From Streptomyces ortus (GTDB lineage Bacteria > Actinomycetota > Actinomycetes > Streptomycetales > Streptomycetaceae): a stretch of DNA of 64,000 bases. The number at the start of each line of letters is the position of its first letter. Within the stretch, counting starts at the first letter, position 1. Of the stretch, positions 32,305-41,600 are shown piece after piece. The notes under the pieces were generated by a model. It had not been told where the DNA came from. It was given only the letters and a program-made list of their open reading frames with translations, and searched no databases. Location of the stretch: positions 3,688,118-3,752,117 of the forward strand of contig NZ_JAIFZO010000002.1 in assembly GCF_026341275.1 (NCBI RefSeq), in the 5' to 3' direction. Made by a program: the position numbers and the translations under genes.

Positions 32305-35300
32305 CCACATACGCGCACATCGACACGGCCGCGCTGCTCGAAGCCGGCGCCGTCCTGCCTCTGTCCACCCCGACCGGCGAGGACGCGGACATCCTCACCG
32401 TGCGGACGTACAGCCATCCCGCGCTGGACGGCCGGGTGGCCGTCCGTCTCGTGCCGGGCACGCTGGGCGAGGCCGAGGACCTGGCTCTGGAGTTCCTCGG
32501 TCTGGCCCGCGAGCCTGAGACGCCCGAGGTGGGCCAGGTCCGCCGCGAGACACTCGGCTTCCCCGCCTGGGCCCTGGTCAACGACCCTGCCAACGGCCAT
32601 CACGCACTGGCGCTGGTCAAGGACGTCGAACGGCTCGCACGCCAGGCGAAGTCCCGCCCCGGTACGGCGAAGGAGGGCTTCGAGGCACTGGGCGAGCGGC
32701 TCGGCCGGGCCGTCCCGCACTTCCTGCCGACCTTCTACGAGCAGGCCGCGCGGGTCTTCCTCCAGCACGAGAACACCACGTACGGGGCCACCTTCTTCGG
32801 CAAGGCCCGCGAGGCCGAGCGGGTGCACGCGCTCACCGTCGACGAGGAGCGGCAACGCGCCGTGTTCCTGGAGTTCGCCTTCGCCGGCGCGCTGACGGTC
32901 AAGGCGCTCAAGGAGCATGTGAAGGATCTGGCCCGCCGGCTCGACCCGGCCACGGCGTGGGCGCAGTTCCGGCAGCTGTGCGTGGAGCGTTGCGCGGCCG
33001 GCATGCCTCCGTACGCGTCGCTGCCGCAGGACGCCCGTGGGCTGATCAAGGCCGCGGGGCTCGACCGCGTCACGGAGGAATGCGCCTTCGTGGCCGACCT
33101 GGTCGCCTCCCCCGCCGCCGTGCGCGCGCCCGCCTCCTTCTGGACGGCGTACCGCGCCACCCTGGCCGTCCTCACCGAGCGGCAACCGGACGTCCGGGTC
33201 CGGCTGCTGGAGATCATGCCGACCGGCCTGGGCCGCGACGTCAAGAACGACGAGTTCTGGTTGACGCTGCTCGCGGAGAGCGGCGCCGATCGCCTCCTGA
33301 CCGGCGAGGACGGCGTGGGCGACACGGGCAGTGCGGGCAGTGCGGTCAATGCGGCCGAGACAGGTGCCGAGGCCGACACGACCGGTGGCACCGCGACCGG
33401 CGCCGTCACCGCGGCAGGCGTCGACGCGGCGGACTGGCTCAGCCGCTGGGCCGCCCACCGCAAGCACGGCGCCTCGGTCAGCCGACGCTCCCCGCTCACC
33501 CTCCGGCTCGTCGAACGGATGGCGCCGCGGCTGCGCGCCGACGGCCGGCCCGTGGACCTCTTCACGGGCCGCTGGTACGCCGGTGCCGACCTCGACCTGC
33601 TGGACCTGTGCGTCGCGCAGGGGGTTCCGCTCACGATCCCCGACGCGGACAAGGACGTACATCTGGCCCTGGACCGCTGGCTCCGCGAGTCCCAGCCCGG
33701 TGGACGCGACCTGGCCGCCACCGCCGCGGACGCGCGCTGCCGGCCTCTGCTGCACCGGGCCGTCGGGGCACTGGGCGGCGACCGCTCGGTCTCGGCCCAG
33801 TCACTGCAGAGCCTCGCCGACCACCCCGTGCTGCACGACGTACTGCGCGAGTGGCTGGACGACGCGGCCGAGACGTTCGGCGCGTCCACGGGCCTGCCCG
33901 GCGCCCGCGCGGCCCTCCAGCGCCTGCGCCCCTTCCGTCCGGTCGCCGCCCGGGTGAGCCCGCGGGCGGTCGCACGCGTGGCGGGGCACGAGATCGCGCC
34001 GCTGCTCGGCCGCACCCTGCGGGCCGGCATCCCCGACGAGCTGGGCTGGCCCGCCCTCGACGAGGCACTGCGGCTGATGGACAGCGAGACCGGCCGCCAC
34101 CGGGACGACCATCTGCGCCTCACGGAGGCCTGGCCCGCGCTGATCCTCTCCCGCGGCCACAAGGCGGTCGTCGTCGGCCCGGACGAGGTGCTCCTCGACC
34201 ACGATCTGCGGCTGCCCGTCGAACTGGACCGCTGGACGTATCCGCGGTTCCGCTACACCGACGGTGAACTGCTCGTGATGTGGCGGCAGGAGAACAAGCA
34301 GTTCGGGTACTGGTCGGCCCGCCCGTCCGAGGTGTTCACCCTCGGCGGCGAGCAACTGCCGCACTGGTACGGCAGCGACGCCGGTGATCCCTCCATCCCG
34401 CTGTCCGGAGGCGGCCGTGCCACCGGCGGACGCACCCTGCACGCCGGCGACACCGTCCTGCCCGCCGACCGTCCCGTCATCGGTGACGGCACGACGTGCT
34501 GGCGCCAGGGCAGGCAGGGGGTGCAACAGGTCTGGCTGGAGTACGACCCGGCGACCGGGACACACGGACGCGCGTCCCTGCCCGCCTTCCTCCAGAAGGG
34601 CATCCGTGAGGACGCCACGCTCCTGCAGCACCACTGCCAGGTCCTGCCGCTGCAACCCGGCCTCGAACAGAGCCCGTTCGGCACCGACGGCACCGTTCTG
34701 GGCCGCTGGGTGCGCTCGGAGGGCACCGGAGCCGACGCCCGCACGACCACCGGTACGCCGGACGGCAGGACCGTCACCCGGCCGGCCGCCGACAGCCGGT
34801 CGGGAGGCTTCCCCCTCGGTGCGCTCAGGCTGCCCGGCGGCGCCGAGCCAGTCGCCGCACAGCTCCACCGGCAGGTCGCACTGTTCGCCGCCGAGGACAC
34901 CTCGGACTCCGGTGAGCTGGGCCGGGTGACACCCGGCCAGGGCGGCGGGGAGTTCGCGGCCGGTACGCGGCTCGTACCGCCGGTCGCCTTCTGGCACGCG
35001 CTGCGCCCCCGCGACGAGCGGGCGTCCGCCGTGCTGCGCGCCCTGACCGACAGGACGGCGGCCGATGTCCTGGCCACCGCGGAGCGCGCACTGGCAGAGC
35101 GGCAGGAACAGCTCCTCAAGGCGGGTGACGCCGTCCTCGGCACCGGTGACGCGGCCAGGACCACCGCGGACGGCAGGCCCGTCGTCGCGTCCGCGGACGA
35201 GGTCGTGCGGCATGCCGTGTCCAGGGCCCTGCCCGACCTCGTCGACGAGCGGCTGCTCACGGGTGTGTCCGCCCTGGTCCGGGCGGCGCTCCGCGTCGTC

Positions 35301-37418
35301 GGGTCGGTCGGCGTGTTCGTGGAGCCGCCGGTCGAGCGGCCGAAGGCGGACCGCCGACGCAGCGAAGGCATGTTCGCCGACTACAGCCCCGAGCACGGCG
35401 ACGACCGGACGGTGCGTACGGCGGTCGAGGGCCTCGCCGGCATGCGGGGAGGCTGGGGCGGCGAATCCCGGTGGACCACCCTGCGCCAGATCCGGTCCGT
35501 GAACCATGTCCTGTCCGGCCGGCCCGCGGACGGCAAACCACTGCCCGACCTCGCCCGGACGGGCGCTGTCGGTGACGGATGGCGCAGCGAGGAACACACG
35601 ATCCCCGCCATGAACGGCGCGTGGACCTCCGTGCTCGGCGCGCTGCGTCCCCTGGCCTACCGGGCCGCCATGCCCGTGGCGACCGAGGCCGAGCGGGAAG
35701 CGCTGCTCCTGCTCCTCGAAGCGATCGCCGAAGGACCGCTCGCCACCCCGGGGGGCGGTCTGCGGGAGGTCGTACTGAGCGAGCCGCACACCAACCAGCA
35801 GCGTGTCGGCCAGGTGCTCCGCCGGCAGGGCAGGACCGTGATCGTCCTCGGCTGCCACAACGTCGACAGGCAGCACGCCCGGGTCAGTTGGCTCGCTCTC
35901 GACCACGACCCCTCCGGCGCGTTCGGAGCCGTCGCCCACTTCACCCTGGAGAGGGAGACCTCGGTGGGCTCGGTGTTCCCGGAGGACAGCCTCGCCGCCG
36001 TCATCCGGCTGGTCCGGGACAAGGGCGCCGCCCCGTGGCTGCCCGAGGCGCCCGCGGCGTTCGCCGACGCGACCCGCGGTGGCCTGGGCCCCGTCCAGGC
36101 CACGGTGCTGCTCGCCGCACGTCCGCAGAATCCCGGAGCCGACGCCCTCGCGACGATCGGACTCAAGCCCCGGCAGCTGGAGCTGGGCATCGGCCGCCTG
36201 TCGTCGCTCGGCCGGGAGGACAGGTCCGCGCTGCTGAGCGCTCTGTTGCCCGACGACCCCGCGGACCTGTGGACCACCGGTCCCGACACGGCGGCTGCGG
36301 GCCGGGTGTGGGCCGAGCGGCTCGGTTCCGTCGTCCGGCTGCCCGAGGACCTCGCGGTCGACCTGGCTGGCCTGCCGGCCGGTTCCGCCGAGGCCGTGCT
36401 CAATCCGGGGCTCACCCCCTGGATCAGCCGGACCACGGTGCAGCGTCCCGACAAGGACGGCGACCTCGTCGCGGCGGACCCCGCCGCACTGCCCGGCACG
36501 CACGACCTGACCCGCGCGGTGGCCGCCCTGGCCTCACTCGCCTACGCGCTGCCGTACGGGCACCCGCTGCGTGCGTCCCTGCCCGCGGGCCTCGCCGCGC
36601 TGCGACAGCGCCTCACCGACCCCGAGCTGCTGCTCGGACTCGATGTCATGTGGACGGAGAAGGGCGGCTCGACAGCGGTCGAACTGCGCAAGGCGTACGG
36701 GCTTCCCGCCACCGGGGGCGCCGACGCGTACGGCCTGACCCCCGTCGGGGACGCTCTCGCCCTGCGGCCCTGGTACGCCGAGCGCGAGACGGTCCTGCTG
36801 CGTCCGGCTGTCCTGACCGGCCCGGACGACGCGGTCCTCGGGCTCCTCGCGGGCCTGGTGGGCCCGCAGCGCGACGCGGGTCCGCAGTCCCTGCGCGCGA
36901 TCCTCGGCGACGAACTGGCCCTCGCGCTGGAGGCCGGCACGGACCCCGAAGGCCCCGCCGGGTACGCCCAGGACCCGACCGTCGTCGCTCCCGCACTGGT
37001 CACCGAGGTGGCCGCGGCACACGGTCTGAGCGAGGACGCGGCGGCGCTCTACCTCCAGCTGCTGGCCCTGCCCGATCCGACGGACCGCAACTGCGCCCGC
37101 TGGACCGGCTGGAAGCCCGCCCGGCTGAAGAAGGCCCGCACCGAGCTGGCCGCCACCGACCTGGTCGTCGAGGCGAAGCGACCGCGCGCCGGCCGCACCC
37201 TCTTCCTGCCGTGCGGCTGGCTCGACCTCAAGTCCCCCGCCCTACCGGTGGAGACCTGGAAGGAGAGCCTCTACCCGATACGCGGGAACACGCGCGCCGT
37301 GCCGCTCCTCCCGGTGCCCGACCTGTTCGCCCGGGCCTGGCGACGCGTCCAGGACGGGGACGCGCCCGCCTACGAGAAGCTCACCACCCGCGCCACCCGG
37401 AAGGGCCGCCGCCGATGA
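32301..37418 (+). CDS. Giant 1705-residue protein of the DUF4132/MoxR operon, unknown family
   Basis: I do not recognise a named domain across most of this 1705-residue protein. It is cytoplasmic and alternates helical repeats with beta-rich parts. Residues about 1-320 are mixed alpha/beta. Residues 335-375 are an Ala/Thr/Gly linker with GS-type repeats. A middle section near residues 610-720 has propeller-like strands (YWSARPSEVFTLGG). Residues about 1575-1640 look like a winged helix: CARWTGWKPARLKKARTEL, then a basic wing RPRAGRTLFLPCGW. A large DUF4132-type protein occupies this place in related operons, so it may be a diverged MolR-like body that lost its C-terminal module to the preceding gene. 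Start and stop both overlap neighbours by four bases. The winged helix suggests nucleic-acid or protein binding; this is inference. Confidence 0.8.
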   Translation: MTTYAHIDTAALLEAGAVLPLSTPTGEDADILTVRTYSHPALDGRVAVRLVPGTLGEAEDLALEFLGLAREPETPEVGQVRRETLGFPAWALVNDPANGHHALALVKDVERLARQAKSRPGTAKEGFEALGERLGRAVPHFLPTFYEQAARVFLQHENTTYGATFFGKAREAERVHALTVDEERQRAVFLEFAFAGALTVKALKEHVKDLARRLDPATAWAQFRQLCVERCAAGMPPYASLPQDARGLIKAAGLDRVTEECAFVADLVASPAAVRAPASFWTAYRATLAVLTERQPDVRVRLLEIMPTGLGRDVKNDEFWLTLLAESGADRLLTGEDGVGDTGSAGSAVNAAETGAEADTTGGTATGAVTAAGVDAADWLSRWAAHRKHGASVSRRSPLTLRLVERMAPRLRADGRPVDLFTGRWYAGADLDLLDLCVAQGVPLTIPDADKDVHLALDRWLRESQPGGRDLAATAADARCRPLLHRAVGALGGDRSVSAQSLQSLADHPVLHDVLREWLDDAAETFGASTGLPGARAALQRLRPFRPVAARVSPRAVARVAGHEIAPLLGRTLRAGIPDELGWPALDEALRLMDSETGRHRDDHLRLTEAWPALILSRGHKAVVVGPDEVLLDHDLRLPVELDRWTYPRFRYTDGELLVMWRQENKQFGYWSARPSEVFTLGGEQLPHWYGSDAGDPSIPLSGGGRATGGRTLHAGDTVLPADRPVIGDGTTCWRQGRQGVQQVWLEYDPATGTHGRASLPAFLQKGIREDATLLQHHCQVLPLQPGLEQSPFGTDGTVLGRWVRSEGTGADARTTTGTPDGRTVTRPAADSRSGGFPLGALRLPGGAEPVAAQLHRQVALFAAEDTSDSGELGRVTPGQGGGEFAAGTRLVPPVAFWHALRPRDERASAVLRALTDRTAADVLATAERALAERQEQLLKAGDAVLGTGDAARTTADGRPVVASADEVVRHAVSRALPDLVDERLLTGVSALVRAALRVVGSVGVFVEPPVERPKADRRRSEGMFADYSPEHGDDRTVRTAVEGLAGMRGGWGGESRWTTLRQIRSVNHVLSGRPADGKPLPDLARTGAVGDGWRSEEHTIPAMNGAWTSVLGALRPLAYRAAMPVATEAEREALLLLLEAIAEGPLATPGGGLREVVLSEPHTNQQRVGQVLRRQGRTVIVLGCHNVDRQHARVSWLALDHDPSGAFGAVAHFTLERETSVGSVFPEDSLAAVIRLVRDKGAAPWLPEAPAAFADATRGGLGPVQATVLLAARPQNPGADALATIGLKPRQLELGIGRLSSLGREDRSALLSALLPDDPADLWTTGPDTAAAGRVWAERLGSVVRLPEDLAVDLAGLPAGSAEAVLNPGLTPWISRTTVQRPDKDGDLVAADPAALPGTHDLTRAVAALASLAYALPYGHPLRASLPAGLAALRQRLTDPELLLGLDVMWTEKGGSTAVELRKAYGLPATGGADAYGLTPVGDALALRPWYAERETVLLRPAVLTGPDDAVLGLLAGLVGPQRDAGPQSLRAILGDELALALEAGTDPEGPAGYAQDPTVVAPALVTEVAAAHGLSEDAAALYLQLLALPDPTDRNCARWTGWKPARLKKARTELAATDLVVEAKRPRAGRTLFLPCGWLDLKSPALPVETWKESLYPIRGNTRAVPLLPVPDLFARAWRRVQDGDAPAYEKLTTRATRKGRRR

Positions 37419-37483
37419 CCGACCACCGGAAGACGCCCGCTCTGCCGCTGCCCCACCGACCCGACCGGACGGACCACCGATGA
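37415..37483 (+). CDS. 22-residue coupling peptide between the giant gene and the MoxR gene
   Basis: A small frame encodes MTDHRKTPALPL and continues in a His/Pro/Arg-rich run. Its ATG overlaps the giant gene's TGA (ATGA at 37415-37418) and its own TGA overlaps the MoxR ATG (ATGA at 37480-37483). No ribosome site was seen for the MoxR gene on its own. The likely role is to carry terminating ribosomes across a 61-base gap so that MoxR output stays coupled to the upstream gene. A function for the peptide itself cannot be excluded. Confidence 0.5.
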   Translation: MTDHRKTPALPLPHRPDRTDHR

Positions 37484-38649
37484 CCACCACCCTGGCCCCT
37501 GCCCCGGGCCGCCAGATCACCCCGCCCGAGGACCGGCACGCCACCGAGCTGGCCTTCCTGGCCGGGTACGACGACGGGCCGCGGCCTCCGGCGTGGCGGC
37601 TCACACCCCGCGCCGTCGTCACGTTCGTCATGGGCAGCGAAGGCCGGGCCCTGCGGCTGCCCGACGACGCCCAGGTGCCCGAGGGGGTGCCGCGGCGCCT
37701 CGTGGTCGAGGGGAAGTTCGTCGGCGACCGTGCCCTGGTCGAGCGGTGTGTCGTCACCCTCGCCGGTGAACGCGGGCTGCTGCTCGTCGGCGAGCCCGGC
37801 ACCGCCAAGTCCATGCTGTCCGAGCTGCTGTCCGCCGCCGTCTGCGGCACCAGCGGCCTGGTCGTCCAGGGCACTGCGGGCACGACGGAGGACCAGCTGA
37901 AGTACGGCTGGAACTACGCTCTGTTGCTGGCCCAGGGGCCCAGCCGGCAGGCCCTGGTGCCGTCGCCCGTCCTGACCGCCATGACCAGGGGGGCCGTCGC
38001 CCGGGTGGAGGAGGTCACCCGCTGTCTGCCCGAAGTGCAGGACGCGCTGGTGTCGTTGCTCTCCGAGCGGCGCATCGCCGTGCCGGAACTGGCGGGCAGC
38101 GAGGACGCCCTGGCCCACGCGGCGCCCGGGTTCAGCCTCATCGCCACCGCCAACCTGCGGGACAAGGGCGTCTCCGAGATGTCGGCGGCGCTCAAGCGCC
38201 GCTTCAACTTCGAGACCATCGGACCCATCGCGGACCTCGACGCCGAGACCGCGCTCGTCCGCAGCCAGGCCCGTGCCTCGGTCGAGCGCGCCGGGGCGGC
38301 CTTCCGGGTCGACGACGCCGTGCTGGAAGCCCTCATCACGGCCTTCCGGGACCTGCGGGAGGGCCGGTCCGCGGAGGGCTGGGAGGTCGAGCGGCCCTCC
38401 ACGGTGATGAGTACCGCGGAGGCCGTGTCGGTGGCGGGCGCCCTCGGGCTCGCCGCCGCCTACTTCCCGGGCGACCGCGATGTCCTCGGCCTGCTGCCGG
38501 GCCATCTGCTCGGCGTGGTCCGCAAGGACGATCCCGCCGACGCGGCCCGGCTCCGCGGCTACTGGGACGGTCCCGTCAGGCGCCGTGCCGAGCAGGGCTC
38601 CGCGACCTGGCGCACCCTGTGGGACCTGCGCACCGTCCTGGAGGACTGA
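37480..38649 (+). CDS. MoxR-type AAA+ ATPase (YehL-like)
   Basis: The 389-residue ATPase has Walker A GEPGTAKS (104-111), a Walker B-like strand GAVARVEEV (171-179) in which the usual Asp-Glu pair is Glu177-Glu178, the MoxR helix LPEVQDALVSLLSERRI, sensor 1 in SLIATANLRDKG (Asn225) and arginines at 240-241 in ALKRRFNFETI. It belongs to the MoxR branch, chaperone-like ATPases that usually work with VWA-domain proteins; the next gene encodes such a domain. It corresponds to yehL in the E. coli molR neighbourhood. It probably hexamerises and remodels a partner in this operon. Translation is coupled to the 22-residue frame upstream. Confidence 0.9.
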   Translation: MTTTLAPAPGRQITPPEDRHATELAFLAGYDDGPRPPAWRLTPRAVVTFVMGSEGRALRLPDDAQVPEGVPRRLVVEGKFVGDRALVERCVVTLAGERGLLLVGEPGTAKSMLSELLSAAVCGTSGLVVQGTAGTTEDQLKYGWNYALLLAQGPSRQALVPSPVLTAMTRGAVARVEEVTRCLPEVQDALVSLLSERRIAVPELAGSEDALAHAAPGFSLIATANLRDKGVSEMSAALKRRFNFETIGPIADLDAETALVRSQARASVERAGAAFRVDDAVLEALITAFRDLREGRSAEGWEVERPSTVMSTAEAVSVAGALGLAAAYFPGDRDVLGLLPGHLLGVVRKDDPADAARLRGYWDGPVRRRAEQGSATWRTLWDLRTVLED

Positions 38650-38654
38650 CCACC

Positions 38655-41600
38655 GTGCCCCTCTCCCCCGAGGAAGCCGTCGCGGCTCTCACCGACCCGG
38701 CGGCGCCCTGTCTCATCGGCGTACGGCATCACGCGCCCTCGCTGGCCGCCGCCGTGCCCGCGCTGCTGGACGCGGCCGAGCCGGACGTGCTGCTCGTCGA
38801 ACTCCCCGACGAGATGCAGGAATGGCTGCCGTGGCTCGCCCATGAGGAGACGCGGGCACCGGTCGCCCTCGCCGCCGCTCCCCGCGACGGGGGCGGCGGC
38901 CGGGGCCCGGCGTTCTATCCGTTCGCCGACTTCTCGCCCGAACTGGCCGCGGTGCGTTGGGCCGCGCGGCACGACGTGCCGGTCGTCGCGTGCGACCTGC
39001 CGCTCGCCGACCGGGCGTGGGACACCGGCCGACACGATCCCGGGCGCCCACTCGCCGATCACGACAGTCACGGCGGTCACGGCGACGACGACGTTCAGGG
39101 CCTCGCCGCCGCCCTTCGCGTGCGGCTGACCGGCCGTACCGGTGATGATCTCTGGGACCGTCTCGTCGAGGCCGCCGCCCCGGGCTCACCGCCCGAGGCA
39201 CTGCGGCGCGCCGCGCTGCTGACGGGCTGGGCGCTGCGCGAGGAGGCCGCGGCCTCGGGAGGCGTGCCCGAGCTGGACCTCCGGCGCGAGGAGTGGATGC
39301 GCGCCCGGCTGGCCGCCGCCACCGCGAACGGCGAACGTGCCGCCGTGGTCGTCGGCGCCTTTCACGCCCCGGCGTTGACGGCACCGACGCACGCGGCCTC
39401 GCCCTCGTCCTCGCGGGCGTCCTTGCCGACGTCGGCACCGGCATCAACACCAGTACCGGCACCGGCACTGCCCGTGTCGCCGCGTGCGGATGCGGGCGCG
39501 GGACCCCGGGCGTCCGCTTCCGGCCGGACCGCTACCGACGCCCCCGCGACCTGGACGACGTCCCTCATCCCCTACACCTACGCGCTGCTGGACGAGCGGT
39601 CCGGCTATCCGGCGGGGATCCGGGACCCGGAGTGGCAGCATCTCGTTCTGCGGGCGGCCGGTGATCCGGTCGCGCTGGAGGAGTCCCTGACCCGCGCCGC
39701 CGTGCGTGTCTGTGCCGAACTGCGCACCATGGGCCATCCGTCGGGCCCCGCCGAGGCCCGGGAGATCAGCCGCCTCGCCGGAGACCTCGCCCGCTTGCGC
39801 GGCCTGCCCGCGGCGGGCCGGGGCGAACTGGTCGAGGCGGTGCAGACGGTACTCACCCAGGGCGAGCCGTACGGGCGCGGCCGGGCCGTGGCGCGGGCGA
39901 TGGAGCGTGTGCTCGTGGGCAGGCGCGCAGGCCGTCCCGCGCCCGGCGCGCCCCGCAGCGGACTGGCTCCGGCGGTGGAGGACGAGGTGGCGGCGTTGCG
40001 GCTGCCTGGGCCCGACAGCCAGGGCGCCGACGCCACTCGGGAACTGCGACTGGACCCGTTGCGCTCCGACCTGGACCGCCGCCGCGAACTGCTCCTGCAT
40101 CGGCTGACCGTGTGCGGTGTGCCGTACGGAGAGCCCAGGGAATCCGTCGGCGCCGGCGGCACGGAGGCTCTGACCTCGCGCTGGGAGGTGCGCTGGACCC
40201 CCGCCACCGCAGCCATGCTGACCGCGGCCGGTGTCCGGGGAGTGACCGCGGCGCAGGCCGCCGAAGGTGTGTTGCGTGAACGGCGGCGGGCCGAGCAGGA
40301 CGAGGGCGGTCCCACGGCCGCGCAGACCCTGCAGGGGCTTCGGCAGGCGGCGGAGTGCGGCCTGCCGGGCCTCACCGACGAACGCCTCACCGAGGTACGT
40401 GACGTGCTCCCCGGGTCGGCCACCCTACCGGAGCTCCTCGGCGCCCTGGCCCTGCTGGACCGGCTGCGGACGGGGCATGTCGCGGGCCTCGACGCCGACG
40501 AGGAACGTACGGCCACGGTGGTCGCGGCGGCCGAGTCGCTGACCGCGGCGGCGGTGCGGCAGGTGGACGGCCTCACGGGCTCCGAGGAGCCGGCCGACGC
40601 CCACGCACTGCTCGAACTCGCCCATCGCGCCGACCTGTTGGGCGGCATCCGGCTCGCCGACGCGCTCGCCCAACTGGCCGCCGACGGCTCCCCGCTGATG
40701 CGCGGCGCCGCCGGAGCCGTACAGGTGCTGCTCGGGCAGGAGGAGCCGCACGTTCTCGGCGATCGGATCGCCTCCTGGGTCGACGGGGCGGCCACCCCCG
40801 AGACCCGTGCCGCCCTCACCGATCGGCTCGTCGGAGTGCTGACTGCCGCGGGTCAGCTGCTGGAGGCGGCGCCCGACGCCTTGGAGCCCCTGCTCGACCG
40901 GGTGGCCGAGCTGCCCGACCGGGAGCTGCTCGACCGGCTGCCCGCACTCCGGGGCGGCTTCGACACGCTCAGTCCCGCGGCCCGCGACCGGCTGCTCGAC
41001 ATCGTCGAGGAGCGGCTCGCCACCACGCGGCTGAGCGACACAGGTGGCGTCGACCCCGTCGCGCTCGCCACCTGGACCCGCGCGGACCTCGCGGCCCGCG
41101 CCGCCCTGCGCACGCTCGACCTGCTGCCACCGCCACCGGTGGACAGCCTCGTACCGGAGGCGGAGCCCGCCGCACCGCACAAGTCCGCGGAAAAGGCTCC
41201 CGAGGATCACGTCCTGGGGGCCGCCGATCGCTGGCGGCTCGTGCTCGGACGCCGTACGGAACAGCTGCCGTCCTCGGCTTCGGCGTTGGCGACCGCGCTG
41301 GACGAGCTGTACGGCAGCGGACGCGGCGAGGGCAGCAGGGGCAGGCTGGACGGCCCGGGCTCACGCGGCGGTCGCGAGGCGCCGTATCCGGGTGTGCGCG
41401 AGTGGTCCGAGGAACTCGCCGCGCTGTTCGGCCCGGGCATCCGGGAGGAGGTGCTGGCGGTGGCCGCCGCGTCGGGCCGCAAGGACGTGCTCGCCGAGCT
41501 CGATCCGGCGAGCGTGCGGCCCTCCGTCGACCTGCTGCGTACCGTGCTCCGGCACGCGGGAGGGCTGCCCGAGGCACGGCTGGCCGCGCTGCGCCCCCTG

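Noticed and set aside
33801..36503. A 900-codon minus-strand frame inside the giant operon gene
   Set aside because: It is a shadow of the plus-strand frame, which is held in place by four-base overlaps at both ends.
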